Positions 34,205 to 42,832 of a stretch of DNA of 64,000 nt are shown in pieces (position 1 is the first letter of the stretch; every line of letters begins with the position of its first letter). The stretch spans positions 1,116,001-1,180,000 of the forward strand of contig OY969418.1 of NCBI GenBank assembly GCA_963699175.1, given 5' to 3'. This DNA is from JACPYM01 sp963699175. GTDB lineage: Bacteria > Acidobacteriota > Blastocatellia > RBC074. Position numbers and translations under genes: made by a program. The notes below the pieces were generated by a model. The model was not told the DNA's origin. It searched no databases and saw only the letters and a list, made by a program, of their open reading frames with translations.

Positions 34205-34804
34205 ATGAACAATTTTTCGGCAAAGGACTTCGAGGCTGTGCGGCGGCAATTACAAATGCGCTTGCTGCAACTCGACCGTTCTCCAATTGAAGCTGAACGC
34301 ATCCCGCAAGCGGCTGTCACCCTCATCCTGCGTGAAGAACAAAATGAGCCACACGCGTTGATTATCAAGCGCGCCGAGCATCCGCGCGATCCCTGGTCGG
34401 GGCATTTGGCGTTGCCTGGCGGACGGGCAGATGCTACTGACGCTGATCTACTGGCGACGGCGGCGCGTGAGACTTTTGAAGAGATCGGTGTGCGACTGCT
34501 CGAAGGCGGCGCTTTTCTAGGCCGCTTGCCGAAGTTGTCACCTATGAGCGTGCGCCTGCCACGGTTGGAGATCACGCCGTTTGTCGCGTTTGCGCCACCA
34601 CAAATTGAACTGCAACTGAATAACGAAGTAGCGGATGCTTTCTGGGTCTCGTTGCGCCAACTCAAGCAAGAAGGAATGTCGAGCAAATTTACACTGAAGC
34701 TGGCCGAAGGCGAGCGTTCGTGGCCCGCCTTTGCGTCTTCGCGTGGGCCGATTTGGGGAATTACCGGGCGCATTTTGCATGATTTCCTGACGCTGTTTGA
34801 TTGA
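34205..34804 (+). CDS. Nudix hydrolase, CoA pyrophosphatase type
   Basis: 199 aa. It matches the NudL/Nudt7-like CoA pyrophosphatase pattern: AAVTLILREE, ALIIKRAEHPRDPWSGHLALPGGR (NuCoA-like LPGGR-x-D), and the Nudix box GGRADATDADLLATAARETFEEIGV. The first Glu of the Nudix consensus is replaced by Asp, while the REx2EExG core that binds metal is intact. These enzymes hydrolyse CoA or acyl-CoA to phosphopantetheine and 3',5'-ADP. AGAGAAG precedes the ATG. Stand-alone gene. Confidence 0.9.
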   Translation: MNNFSAKDFEAVRRQLQMRLLQLDRSPIEAERIPQAAVTLILREEQNEPHALIIKRAEHPRDPWSGHLALPGGRADATDADLLATAARETFEEIGVRLLEGGAFLGRLPKLSPMSVRLPRLEITPFVAFAPPQIELQLNNEVADAFWVSLRQLKQEGMSSKFTLKLAEGERSWPAFASSRGPIWGITGRILHDFLTLFD

Positions 34805-34875
34805 GTGGCTGATGTTACGCAGTAAGCACTCGCGTGTTCTACTTGACCCGTTAAGGAGCAGGAAAAACAAGCTCC

Positions 34876-34960
34876 TTCACCGCCGAGGCGCGGAGAGCGC
34901 GGAGATTGCGCAGAGGTTTTCTCCGCGCTGCCTCTGCCTTCTCCGCGCCTCGGCGGTGAA
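34876..34960. repeat. Palindromic element in a 547-bp gene-free stretch
   Basis: TTCACCGCCGAGGCGCGGAG at 34876-34895 is inverted at 34941-34960, with partly complementary sequence between (GCGCGGAGA, CAGAGG). The full gene-free interval is 34805-35351. Outside this palindrome I see no gene or clear signal in it; it must contain the promoter for the secreted-protein gene at 35352. Confidence 0.65.
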
Positions 34961-35351
34961 AAAGCCTTTCGGACACGCCTTGTCAAGGTCAAGCCATTTC
35001 ATTCGATGGCGATTGAGTAACAGCGTGAGTAAGACAGGCTGCGCAAACGATTCTTTACACGCCTTGAAGTTGCCAGAAGCTGGCCAGTTGTGGCACACTA
35101 CGCACCGCTTCTTAAACTCACAGACGAATCATCAACTCTCCCTGTTTCTTCGCTTTGCTTCGGGATAAAACAATTTATTTAGAGCGCCGTGTCTCAACAA
35201 GTGTAGGTTTGTTCGGCCAACCTCGAGTCACGCGACTCTAAGTTGCTGGTTGCGGCTTTGCTTGGGATGAGGTCAGTTAGGTGCTAATAGGTAGAGATGC
35301 TGCGACCTGCTGGCACAAAAGAATAAACGAATTAAATAACCAACTGTGCGG

Positions 35352-36686
35352 ATGCCAATCAAATTGCTCAAACAATCTCTCCTGGGATTCTTCTGTTTGT
35401 GCCCGCTTGTCTACAGTTTTATCGGCGAGCCTGTGGCTGCTTTTGTCACTGGCCCACCGGCCTCGCGCACTGGCGCTCCTGCGTTGCTCACCTTCCCGGT
35501 CGAACCAACTTGCATACTTTGCCACGGCAGCTATCCGCTCAACGGCGGGCCGGGCATACTCACGATCAGCGGTCTGCCAGCCAGTTACACGCCCGGTCAG
35601 GAAATCATGGTTACGGTCACGCTCAGGCAGGCAGACCGCAGCCGTTACGGGTTTGAAACTATGGCCGTGGATGACCGAGGCATACGCGCGGGCGATTTCA
35701 TCGTGACCGACCCGGTGCGCACGAGAACGACGGACGGCGTGGGCGTTCACAACGGTCGTCAATACATTCAACACATCACTGCCGGGACACAGCCGAGCGC
35801 TCAGAATCAGGGAAGTTGGAGCTTTAAGTGGCGCGCGCCTGCGCGGAATATGGGCCGGGTGACTTTCTATGTCGCGGGCAATGCCGCCAATGGCAACAAC
35901 GGCGTCGGGCTGGATTATATCTACAACACCGCGCTGAGCATGCAACCCGCCGGTGGCTTGGCGTTGGTCTCGGCGGCCAGTTTTATTCCGAGCGATGCGT
36001 TGAGCGCCGAAGCCATCGCTTCGCTTTTCGGCCCCAATCTAGCAGGCGCAACGGAAGTAGCCACCACACTGCCCTTGCCGACCACGCTGGCGGGCACGAC
36101 GGTAAAAGTGAAAGACGCGGCAGGAGTGGAGCGCAACGCTTCACTCTTTTTTGTTTCGCCGAATCAAATCAATCTTCTGATTCCGGCGGGCACGGGTGCG
36201 GGCGTGGCGACGGTAACAGTAGACCGCAACGGCAACTCAGCCGGCACGAGCGTCATCAGGATTGACAGCGTCGCGCCCGGCCTCTTCGGCATCAATGCCG
36301 ACGGGCAAGGCGTGCCCGCCGCCGTAGTGTTCCGCCAAAAGGCCAACGGCGCGCAGAGCTTTGAACCGCTCGCGCAATTCAATCAGGCGACCAGTCGCTT
36401 CGAGCCGGTGCCGATTGATCTAGGCCCAAATTCTGGAAACGCTAGCGATCAGGTTTTTCTGGTCGCCTACGGCAGCGGTTTGCGTGGCCGCACGAACAAC
36501 AACAACCAAGCCTTGATCGGCGATGAAGATGCCGAGGTCGCGTTCGTCGGCGCGCAGGGCAATTTGGCCGGACTCGATCAGACCAACATTCGCATCCCGC
36601 GTAGTCTGGTCGGACGTGGCAACGTGGATGTCTTGCTGACGGTGGATAACAAAAGAGCTAATACAGTGACGATCAATATCAAATAA
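35352..36686 (+). CDS. Secreted protein: choice-of-anchor V/Reeler-like domain with CxxCH plus TIGR03437-type C-terminal domain (first of three paralogues)
   Basis: 444 aa; ATG 35352 is the second codon pair after an in-frame GTG (35346). A signal peptide (LLKQSLLGFFCLCPLVYSFIG) is followed by a domain with PTCILCHGSYPLNGG, a Cys-x2-Cys-His that could bind haem c, then beta-rich sequence (GILTISGLPASYTPGQEI, WRAPARNMGRVTFYVAGNAAN). From about residue 200 comes the acidobacterial C-terminal domain (VSAASFIPSDAL, LPLPTTLAGTTVKVKDAAG, LFFVSPNQINLLIPAGT, NIRIPRSLVGRGNVDV). The pattern indicates an exported or surface protein. Function unknown. The three paralogues follow each other in one direction. 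Confidence 0.85.
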   Translation: MPIKLLKQSLLGFFCLCPLVYSFIGEPVAAFVTGPPASRTGAPALLTFPVEPTCILCHGSYPLNGGPGILTISGLPASYTPGQEIMVTVTLRQADRSRYGFETMAVDDRGIRAGDFIVTDPVRTRTTDGVGVHNGRQYIQHITAGTQPSAQNQGSWSFKWRAPARNMGRVTFYVAGNAANGNNGVGLDYIYNTALSMQPAGGLALVSAASFIPSDALSAEAIASLFGPNLAGATEVATTLPLPTTLAGTTVKVKDAAGVERNASLFFVSPNQINLLIPAGTGAGVATVTVDRNGNSAGTSVIRIDSVAPGLFGINADGQGVPAAVVFRQKANGAQSFEPLAQFNQATSRFEPVPIDLGPNSGNASDQVFLVAYGSGLRGRTNNNNQALIGDEDAEVAFVGAQGNLAGLDQTNIRIPRSLVGRGNVDVLLTVDNKRANTVTINIK

Positions 36687-36693
36687 ACGATTT

Positions 36694-38016
36694 ATGAAAT
36701 CGTATCCGCTCAAGCTTTCTTTCACCAGCCTCTTTTGCGTGCTGGTCATTTTCTACTGTTCGACTGGCGACAAAGCGCGCGCCAGTTCCAGCGGCCCTCC
36801 TGCCTCGCACACCAGTGCGCCCGGCGAACAGACCTGCGCCATCTCCGGCTGTCACACTTCACAAGTCAACGGCGGCAGCGGCACGCTCACGCTCAGCGGC
36901 CTGCCCGAGATCGGCTACGTGATCAACGAACGCTATGACGTGACGGTTACGCTCCGCCAGACTGGGCAGAAAGCCTTTGGGTTTGAATTGACCGTGCTTG
37001 ACGATCAAGGGCGCACGGCTGGCGAGTTCGACGTGTTGGAGCCGTCGCGCACAGAAGTCGTGTCGGGCTTTGTCGGCAGGAATCAACGCAAGTATCTCGC
37101 TCACATATTAGGTGGCACGATCCCCAACGGCACAGGCCAAAGCAACTGGGTCGTGCGCTGGAAAGCGCCCGCGCAAAATGTGGGACGCGTCACGTTCTAC
37201 GTGGCGGGCAATGCCGCCAATGGTGATGGCTCGAACAACGGAGATTTCATTTATACATTGAGCCGCGCGGTTCCGTTTTACGTCGCGCCGCTGCAAACAG
37301 TCGCGACGGTCTCCGCCGCCAGCTTCCAACAAGGCGCTTCAAGCGAAGCCATCGTGGCGCTCTTTGCCGCTGGTGGCTTGGCAGGCAGTACAGCCGTAGC
37401 CGAGAGTGTGCCGCTGCCGACGACGCTCGCTGGCGTGCAGGTCAAAGTCAAAGACGCGGCTGGCGTCGAACGTAATGCGCCGCTCTTCTTTGTTTCAGCA
37501 GGCCAGATCAACTTCCTGGTGCCGCAAGGCACTGGCAATGGCACGGCCAATCTCACCAGCTTGCGCGATAACAACCCGGTCGGCGCGGGCACGGTGACGG
37601 TGGAAACTGTCACTCCCGCATTGTTCACCGCCAACGCCAACGGGCAAGGCGCGCCCGCCGCCGTCCTGTTCCGTATCAAGGCTGACGGCACGCAGAGCAT
37701 CGAACCGACGGTGCAGTTCAATTCAACCACGAATCATTTTGAAGCGACGCCGATTGATTTAGGGCCGGAAGGTGAGCAGGTCTTCGTCATCGGCTTTGGA
37801 ACGGGCTTCCGTAATCGTAGTTCACTCAACAACGTCACCTGTACGATAGGCGGCGTGATGTCCGAGGTCAGCTTTGCCGGTGCGCAAGGAGACTTGGCAG
37901 GGCTGGATCAAACCAATATCAAAATTCCGCGCAGTTTGGCCGGACGCGGCAATCTGGAGATTGCCTTCACCGTGGACGGCAAGCGCGCCAATGCAGTAGC
38001 GATCAACATTAAGTAA
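36694..38016 (+). CDS. Secreted protein with Cys-x4-Cys-His motif and TIGR03437-type domain (second paralogue)
   Basis: 440 aa, starting 7 bp after the first paralogue, so probably co-transcribed. Signal peptide LKLSFTSLFCVLVIFYCSTG. The Cys motif is CAISGCH, with two more residues between the Cys than in the first paralogue, so a standard CxxCH haem site is not kept; a CX3-4CH variant would be needed. The domain order is otherwise identical: SGTLTLSGLPEIGYVINERY, VGRVTFYVAGNAANG, LPLPTTLAGVQVKVKDAAG, LFFVSAGQINFLVPQGT, NIKIPRSLAGRGNLEI. The ribosome-binding site is poor, so coupling to the preceding gene is likely. Confidence 0.85.
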   Translation: MKSYPLKLSFTSLFCVLVIFYCSTGDKARASSSGPPASHTSAPGEQTCAISGCHTSQVNGGSGTLTLSGLPEIGYVINERYDVTVTLRQTGQKAFGFELTVLDDQGRTAGEFDVLEPSRTEVVSGFVGRNQRKYLAHILGGTIPNGTGQSNWVVRWKAPAQNVGRVTFYVAGNAANGDGSNNGDFIYTLSRAVPFYVAPLQTVATVSAASFQQGASSEAIVALFAAGGLAGSTAVAESVPLPTTLAGVQVKVKDAAGVERNAPLFFVSAGQINFLVPQGTGNGTANLTSLRDNNPVGAGTVTVETVTPALFTANANGQGAPAAVLFRIKADGTQSIEPTVQFNSTTNHFEATPIDLGPEGEQVFVIGFGTGFRNRSSLNNVTCTIGGVMSEVSFAGAQGDLAGLDQTNIKIPRSLAGRGNLEIAFTVDGKRANAVAINIK

Positions 38017-38074
38017 GAAGTAAGGACACAAATGATCTTTTTATTGATCCTTGAGCTAACCGATCAAGGCGAGC

Positions 38075-38149
38075 GTTTAGAGTACAAGCTTTAGCTTGCC
38101 GGTGGAGCGCGCCCAATCCACTCATCAAGCTAAAGCTTGTACTCTAAAC
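38075..38149. repeat. Perfect 24-bp inverted repeat
   Basis: 38075-38098 (GTTTAGAGTACAAGCTTTAG...) and 38126-38149 are exact inverted copies around 27 bp. It lies 58 bp after the second paralogue in a 302-bp gap; nothing else is recognisable there. It could terminate the first two genes' transcript, although it lacks a T-run, or be a REP-like element. Confidence 0.75.
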
Positions 38150-38318
38150 ATCTGATTGCCGTGATTTGCTCTTTGATCTGATTAGCAATCAACGCACTTA
38201 CAAATAACTATGACAAGAGCTTCGGCTCGGTGATTCAAAGGAGGATGCTAAGGAAGAGAGGCAGGCACGCAAATTTAGGCGCTGGCAGTCACGCTTCTCT
38301 TCGCGCAACACAAGCGTT

Positions 38319-39638
38319 ATGAAAATTTATCTGATAAAACTTTCTATCATTGTCTCTTTCATTGCCCTCGCTATTTTCTGCGGTGTTGGTGGTCGTAAAG
38401 CTCGCGCTTACCAAGCAGGCCCAGACCCGTCGCGCACTGGTGCGCCAGGCGAACTGACCTGTGCCACCAATATTGGCTGCCATACTTCGTTTGCGGTAAA
38501 CAGCGGGACTGGTACATTGTCGCTGACCGGACTGCCTGCAAACTACACCGCCAACCAGGAAATTAACCTGACCGTTACACTCAACCAGACCAATCGCAAA
38601 AACTATGGCTTTGAAATCACCGCCTTAGACGATCAAGGCCGATCAGCGGGTACCTTCACAAAGACTGACACCCGCACCACCGCACCTTTCAATGGGGTGG
38701 TCGGCAACAATCTGCGCCGCTACGTATCTCACAACACTGACGGCAGCTTCCCCAACGGAACCAATCAAGGTAGTTGGAATGTACGCTGGACGGCTCCGGC
38801 AACTAGCACCGGACGCGTCACTTTCTACGTCGCAGGCAATGCCGCCGATGGCAGCGGCAGTGAGCTAGGCGATTTCATCTACACCAAGAGCTTCAGTATT
38901 CAACCCGGGGCCGCAATACCAACTGTCTCCACGGTCTCTGCCGCCAGCTTCCAGGCGGGCGCGGCTAGCGAAGCGATTGAAGCCCTCTTTGGCACCGGCT
39001 TGGCTGATAGTATTGAAGTGGCGACGACCATACCGCTGCCCACTACGCTCGGCGGCGTGCAGGTCAAAGTTAAAGATGGTAATAACATCGAACGCGATGC
39101 GGGTCTCTTCTTTATTTCCGCTGGCCAGATCAACTTGCTGGTGCCGCAGGGCACGAGCACTGGTACGGCCACCCTTACCGTCTTGCGCAACGGCACGACG
39201 GTCGGCACGGGCACGCTGGAAGTGGCTGCCGTGTCGCCGGGGATGTTTACATTCAGCGGCACCGGACAGGGTCTGGCCGCTGCCAACATCTTCCGCCTCA
39301 AAGCGGATGGCTCACAGAGTTTCGAGCCAATTGGCGTGTTTAATGCCAGCGCCGGACGTTTTGACCCGATACCAATTGACCTGGGGCCGGCAAGCGACCA
39401 GGTCTTCCTGATTGCCTTCGGCACGGGCTTCCGCAACAACAGTTCACTCAACAACGTGAGCGCTACGATTGGCGGAGCGCCGGCTGAGGTTCTTTTTGCA
39501 GGCGCGACTCCCGGTCTGGCAGGACTCGATCAAGGCAATATCAGAATCCCGCGCTCGCTCGTCGGGCGCGGCTCGGTGGACGTGATCTTCCGCGCGGATG
39601 GCAAGACGGCCAATACCGTGCAGATCACCATCAAATAA
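38319..39638 (+). CDS. Secreted protein with Cys-x5-Cys-His motif and TIGR03437-type domain (third paralogue)
   Basis: 439 aa. Signal peptide IKLSIIVSFIALAIFCGVGG. The Cys motif is CATNIGCHTS. The remainder follows the two preceding genes (TGTLSLTGLPANYTANQEIN, TGRVTFYVAGNAADGSG, LPLPTTLGGVQVKVKDGNN, LFFISAGQINLLVPQGT, NIRIPRSLVGRGSVDVIF). It is separated from them by 302 bp with a palindrome, so it probably has its own promoter. No clear ribosome-binding site precedes the ATG. The length increase between the two Cys across the paralogues is a direct observation, its meaning unknown. Confidence 0.85.
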   Translation: MKIYLIKLSIIVSFIALAIFCGVGGRKARAYQAGPDPSRTGAPGELTCATNIGCHTSFAVNSGTGTLSLTGLPANYTANQEINLTVTLNQTNRKNYGFEITALDDQGRSAGTFTKTDTRTTAPFNGVVGNNLRRYVSHNTDGSFPNGTNQGSWNVRWTAPATSTGRVTFYVAGNAADGSGSELGDFIYTKSFSIQPGAAIPTVSTVSAASFQAGAASEAIEALFGTGLADSIEVATTIPLPTTLGGVQVKVKDGNNIERDAGLFFISAGQINLLVPQGTSTGTATLTVLRNGTTVGTGTLEVAAVSPGMFTFSGTGQGLAAANIFRLKADGSQSFEPIGVFNASAGRFDPIPIDLGPASDQVFLIAFGTGFRNNSSLNNVSATIGGAPAEVLFAGATPGLAGLDQGNIRIPRSLVGRGSVDVIFRADGKTANTVQITIK

Positions 39639-39679
39639 GCCGAACGCAAATTTCGGTTTTCCACGGACTATTTTCCCAT

Positions 39680-39730
39680 TGATCGTTTGCTGTTTGCGTT
39701 ACGCTACTAAACGCACATAGCGAACGATCA
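39680..39730. repeat. Hairpin-forming inverted repeat between third paralogue and CHRD gene
   Basis: TGATCGTTTGCT (39680-39691) and its complement AGCGAACGATCA (39719-39730) pair at 11 of 12 positions around 27 nt. It lies 41 bp after the stop codon. A weak terminator or REP-like role is possible; the T-run is absent. Confidence 0.4.
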
Positions 39731-39899
39731 GTGGCAAATATTTCCAAGTTCATTACTCCCCTACAGCATTACAAAATCTAAGCTGGGATGAAGTAGCTAC
39801 CGCCGGTCGAGCACACGCAGTGCGCGCGACCGACATTCACTGCATAACATATCCTTTAACCCGAGCTACGGCTCCACACAACACGAAAGGAATAGAGCA

Positions 39900-41852
39900 A
39901 TGAGAAGAAAGAGCGGATTGATAGCGGGTTTAGCGGCGTTGGCATTGCTGACGCTGGCTGCAACTTTCACCCCAGTGCGGGCTGAAGTCTACACGGCTGT
40001 TGTAAACATCAGCCCACTCAACGAATCTCCACCAATTACCAACTCGACCGCGACCGGCGGTTTTCTGGTCACCGTGGATGTCACGCGCGATACCAATGGC
40101 ACGATCACTAGCGCCAAGATCAACTACCTGGGCGCATTGCAGGGGTTCCCAGCAGGGATGGGGAGTATCATCACCGGGCTGCACATCCACGAAGGCACAA
40201 CTGCGGTCAACGGGCCAGTGCGTTTTGGCACCAGGTTCAGCGGGAGCGTGACGCAAACCCTGAACAATGGCGCGGGCGTCGTCAACGAAGATGTCACCGG
40301 CACCATTGATCTGGCGATTTTGGCGCGCATGCTGGCCAATCCGGCAGGCTTCTATCTCAATATCCACACCCAGCTCAGCCCGGGCGGCGCGGCGCGTGCC
40401 CAGCTTACTAGGCTGACTGAAACGATTGCCACAACAGTCACGCTGAACACCGCGCAGGAAGTTCCGGCCCCCACCGGTGAGGAAGGCACGGCGCAAGGTA
40501 CTTTGACTTTCAACCCGGTGCGCAACGCACAAGGCCAAATCACCGGCGGCAGCGTCACCTTCTCTCTGGTGTATGAGTTCACCACTGGGGCTCCGCTTAC
40601 TTTCACCGGATTGCACATCCACGAAGGAGCGGCTGGTGTGGCTGCGGGGGTGGTCATCAATACTGGCCTGAGCGGCTCCAACACAATTGTTTCCCCAACC
40701 GGCAGAGGAGTTATCAATCTCGTCGCGCCGCTCAATACCCCTGCCTCACAGGCTGCGATGACTCGCTTGTTGGCCAATCCAGCGGGTTTCTACGTCAACA
40801 TACACACGACCAGGAATCCTGGCGGTGTGATCCGCTCGCAATTGCCGGCGACGTTGGCCGTTCCCCTAACCATCGCCTCGGTCAACAAATTCTTTTTGCC
40901 GACCGGCACCGCTAACGCAACTATTGGCGTTGTGGCGGCGGGGAATCTGGCTGACTTGCTGCTCGGCACGGTGCTGCTCAACGGCCAGCCGGCGCAGGCA
41001 GTACCCGACCTCAGCACCGGCTTAATCACTGTCACCGTGCCTGCCGCGCTGCTCGCCAATCCGGGCGTCTTGGCGTTGCAAATCAGGACTCCCGGTGGTG
41101 TGGCCACCAAACCGTTGCTCATTCCCGTGGCAGCCCAGACCTCGGTCAACACACAGGCTGTAGTCACAGTAGAAGCGGCAGGTTTCAGCAGCACCTCTGT
41201 CGCACCCGAAAGCATTGCCGCCGCTTTTGGCACCAGACTGGCATCAGCCACGGCATCAGCTCCGGCAACGCCAACACCAAACCTGCCGATCGCGCTCGAT
41301 GAGACAAGGGTCTACGTCAATGGCGTGCTGGCTCCACTCTTCTACGTGTCGGCCAATCAGATCAACTACGTGATCCCCGAAGGCACGGCGAGTGGCCCGG
41401 CGGCAGTCGTGGTGGTGGCCAGAGACGGCACGGTTTCACAAGGCACGGTGTTGGTGACCAATATCGCGCCCGGCATCTTCACCCGCACGGGCAATGGTCT
41501 GGGCGCACCATCGGCGGTGGCTTCGACCGACGGGCAAAACTTCAACATCCTTATCAGCAACCCCGACGGAACCCCGGTTGCGATTGATGCCGGGAATTTC
41601 ATTTCCCTCTTCGGCACGGGTCTGCGCTTCGTGTCTCTCGCCACGGCCACCCCACCTGTGGCTCCCAACGCCACAGCCGCAGCAGGCGGCGTCACGATCA
41701 CGCCGATGTTCGTGGGCGCACAAGGACAGTTCGTCGGCCTAGATCAGGTCAACTTGCAAATCCCGCAATCACTGGCGGGCAGAGGCGAGTTGGATTTGGT
41801 CTTGACAGTAGATGGTAGGGCGAGCAATCCCGTGAAGATCAGGATTAAATAA
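39900..41852 (+). CDS. Secreted protein with two CHRD domains and a TIGR03437-type C-terminal domain
   Basis: 650 aa with AAAGGA 8 nt before the ATG and a signal peptide (LIAGLAALALLTLAATFTPVRA). Two CHRD (chordin-type) domains span about residues 29-170 and 176-330, each with GLHIHEG and GFY-x-NIHT (FYLNIHTQLSPGG, FYVNIHTTRNPGG). These His clusters are typical of the domain, but no function is established in bacteria. The C-terminal about 230 residues are the same acidobacterial domain as in the three paralogues (LFYVSANQINYVIPEGT, VNLQIPQSLAGRGELDLV). A strong terminator follows directly. Confidence 0.88.
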   Translation: MRRKSGLIAGLAALALLTLAATFTPVRAEVYTAVVNISPLNESPPITNSTATGGFLVTVDVTRDTNGTITSAKINYLGALQGFPAGMGSIITGLHIHEGTTAVNGPVRFGTRFSGSVTQTLNNGAGVVNEDVTGTIDLAILARMLANPAGFYLNIHTQLSPGGAARAQLTRLTETIATTVTLNTAQEVPAPTGEEGTAQGTLTFNPVRNAQGQITGGSVTFSLVYEFTTGAPLTFTGLHIHEGAAGVAAGVVINTGLSGSNTIVSPTGRGVINLVAPLNTPASQAAMTRLLANPAGFYVNIHTTRNPGGVIRSQLPATLAVPLTIASVNKFFLPTGTANATIGVVAAGNLADLLLGTVLLNGQPAQAVPDLSTGLITVTVPAALLANPGVLALQIRTPGGVATKPLLIPVAAQTSVNTQAVVTVEAAGFSSTSVAPESIAAAFGTRLASATASAPATPTPNLPIALDETRVYVNGVLAPLFYVSANQINYVIPEGTASGPAAVVVVARDGTVSQGTVLVTNIAPGIFTRTGNGLGAPSAVASTDGQNFNILISNPDGTPVAIDAGNFISLFGTGLRFVSLATATPPVAPNATAAAGGVTITPMFVGAQGQFVGLDQVNLQIPQSLAGRGELDLVLTVDGRASNPVKIRIK

Positions 41853-41878
41853 CACGCTGGCTCGAATTGAAATGAAAA

Positions 41879-41917
41879 GAGCGCGGAATAGCCAAAGCTA
41901 TTCCGCGCTCTTTTTTT
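41879..41917 (+). terminator. Rho-independent terminator after the CHRD gene
   Basis: GAGCGCGGAATAGC (41879-41892) pairs perfectly with 41897-41910 around the loop CAAA, followed by seven T (41911-41917). Position is 27 bp after the stop at 41852. It is the best intrinsic terminator in the window. Confidence 0.93.
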
Positions 41918-41955
41918 GCTTCTGCTAAAAGCCCTTTGAAGTGGCGCGGCAGCAC

Positions 41956-42056
41956 TGGGAGCGCAGGCATCCTTGCCTGCCAGACTGAAGGGGCAGACCT
42001 GCCGAAAGCAACGTGTCACTCGCCACGCCTAGCAGGCAAGGATGCCTGCGCTCCCA
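41956..42056. repeat. Palindromic element with perfect 25-bp arms
   Basis: 41956-41980 (TGGGAGCGCAGGCATCCTTG...) and 42032-42056 are exact inverted copies around 51 bp. It lies between the terminator of the CHRD gene and the 3' end of the minus-strand gene at 42071. The arm itself contains an internal hairpin (GCAGGC/GCCTGC). No coding capacity. Confidence 0.8.
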
Positions 42057-42070
42057 GGCAACTGCCTCAT

Positions 42071-42832
42071 TTACTGCGCCATCGGCGTCACCATAAACCC
42101 ATCGAAGTAACTCAAACTATCCGTCTTCGACCACAACCCAACCTTGCCCGTCACAGCTTCAGCCATCGTGTATTCAATCAGCTTCTTGCCATCCAGATAC
42201 CCTTCAAGCTGAGTGCCGTGCACGGCAATCTTGATCTCGTGCCAGGTATTCAATTCGAGCGGCACATTCTCCGTGCCCCGCTTGACGAACTTGCGCACGC
42301 CTTTGTTGAACGTCCAGAGCACCAGGTTGTCCTCTTTGCCATTGAAGCGCACCGTCAGGTAATCGCCGTTTGGCTTCAGGTTGAAGAGAATGCCCGCACA
42401 CTTATCGAGCTTGCCGGAGATCATCTTGAATTTGACGCTAATCTCGCCGTTCTGAAAATCATTGATCTCTTTGGCGACCGAGTACGGGAAGTAAGCAAAG
42501 GCTTTGACGCTGTCCACAAAGTCTTCATGCTTCGAGCCGTAGATCGCACGCGCATTCTCGGCCAGGCTGCGCGATGGATTGCCGCGCAACCACTCGCGCC
42601 CGTCCACGGCGTAGACTTTCTTGCCGCCGTCTTCTACAACGGCCCAATTGCCGACGACCGAAAGAAATTTGGCGGACTCGCCACCGGCTTTGTCTTTGCT
42701 GACGTCAACGTGCACCGGCTTTGGCGCAGCAGCCTTTTTCGCCGTCTGCGCAATCACGGACAACGCGCCCATTACAAGGACGCTCAGCAAGCCAAGCAAA
42801 ATTGATAATACCTTCAGATTATTTTTCATCAT
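42071..42832 (-). CDS. Exported DUF1080/LamG-like carbohydrate-binding or glycosidase-fold protein
   Basis: 253 aa with signal peptide (LKVLSILLGLLSVLVMGALSVIAQ). The rest is a concanavalin-like jelly roll: FQNGEISVKFKMISGK, CAGILFNLKPNGDYLTVRF, LNTWHEIKIAVHGTQLEGYL and GKVGLWSKTDSLSYFDGF. The fold is shared by 3-keto-disaccharide hydrolases and laminin-G binding domains; the active residues are not identifiable. The ATG directly follows the stop codon of the ABC permease gene (AGGAGATGAATG), so the two are translationally linked and it may serve the exporter. Confidence 0.82.
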   Translation of the reverse strand: MMKNNLKVLSILLGLLSVLVMGALSVIAQTAKKAAAPKPVHVDVSKDKAGGESAKFLSVVGNWAVVEDGGKKVYAVDGREWLRGNPSRSLAENARAIYGSKHEDFVDSVKAFAYFPYSVAKEINDFQNGEISVKFKMISGKLDKCAGILFNLKPNGDYLTVRFNGKEDNLVLWTFNKGVRKFVKRGTENVPLELNTWHEIKIAVHGTQLEGYLDGKKLIEYTMAEAVTGKVGLWSKTDSLSYFDGFMVTPMAQ

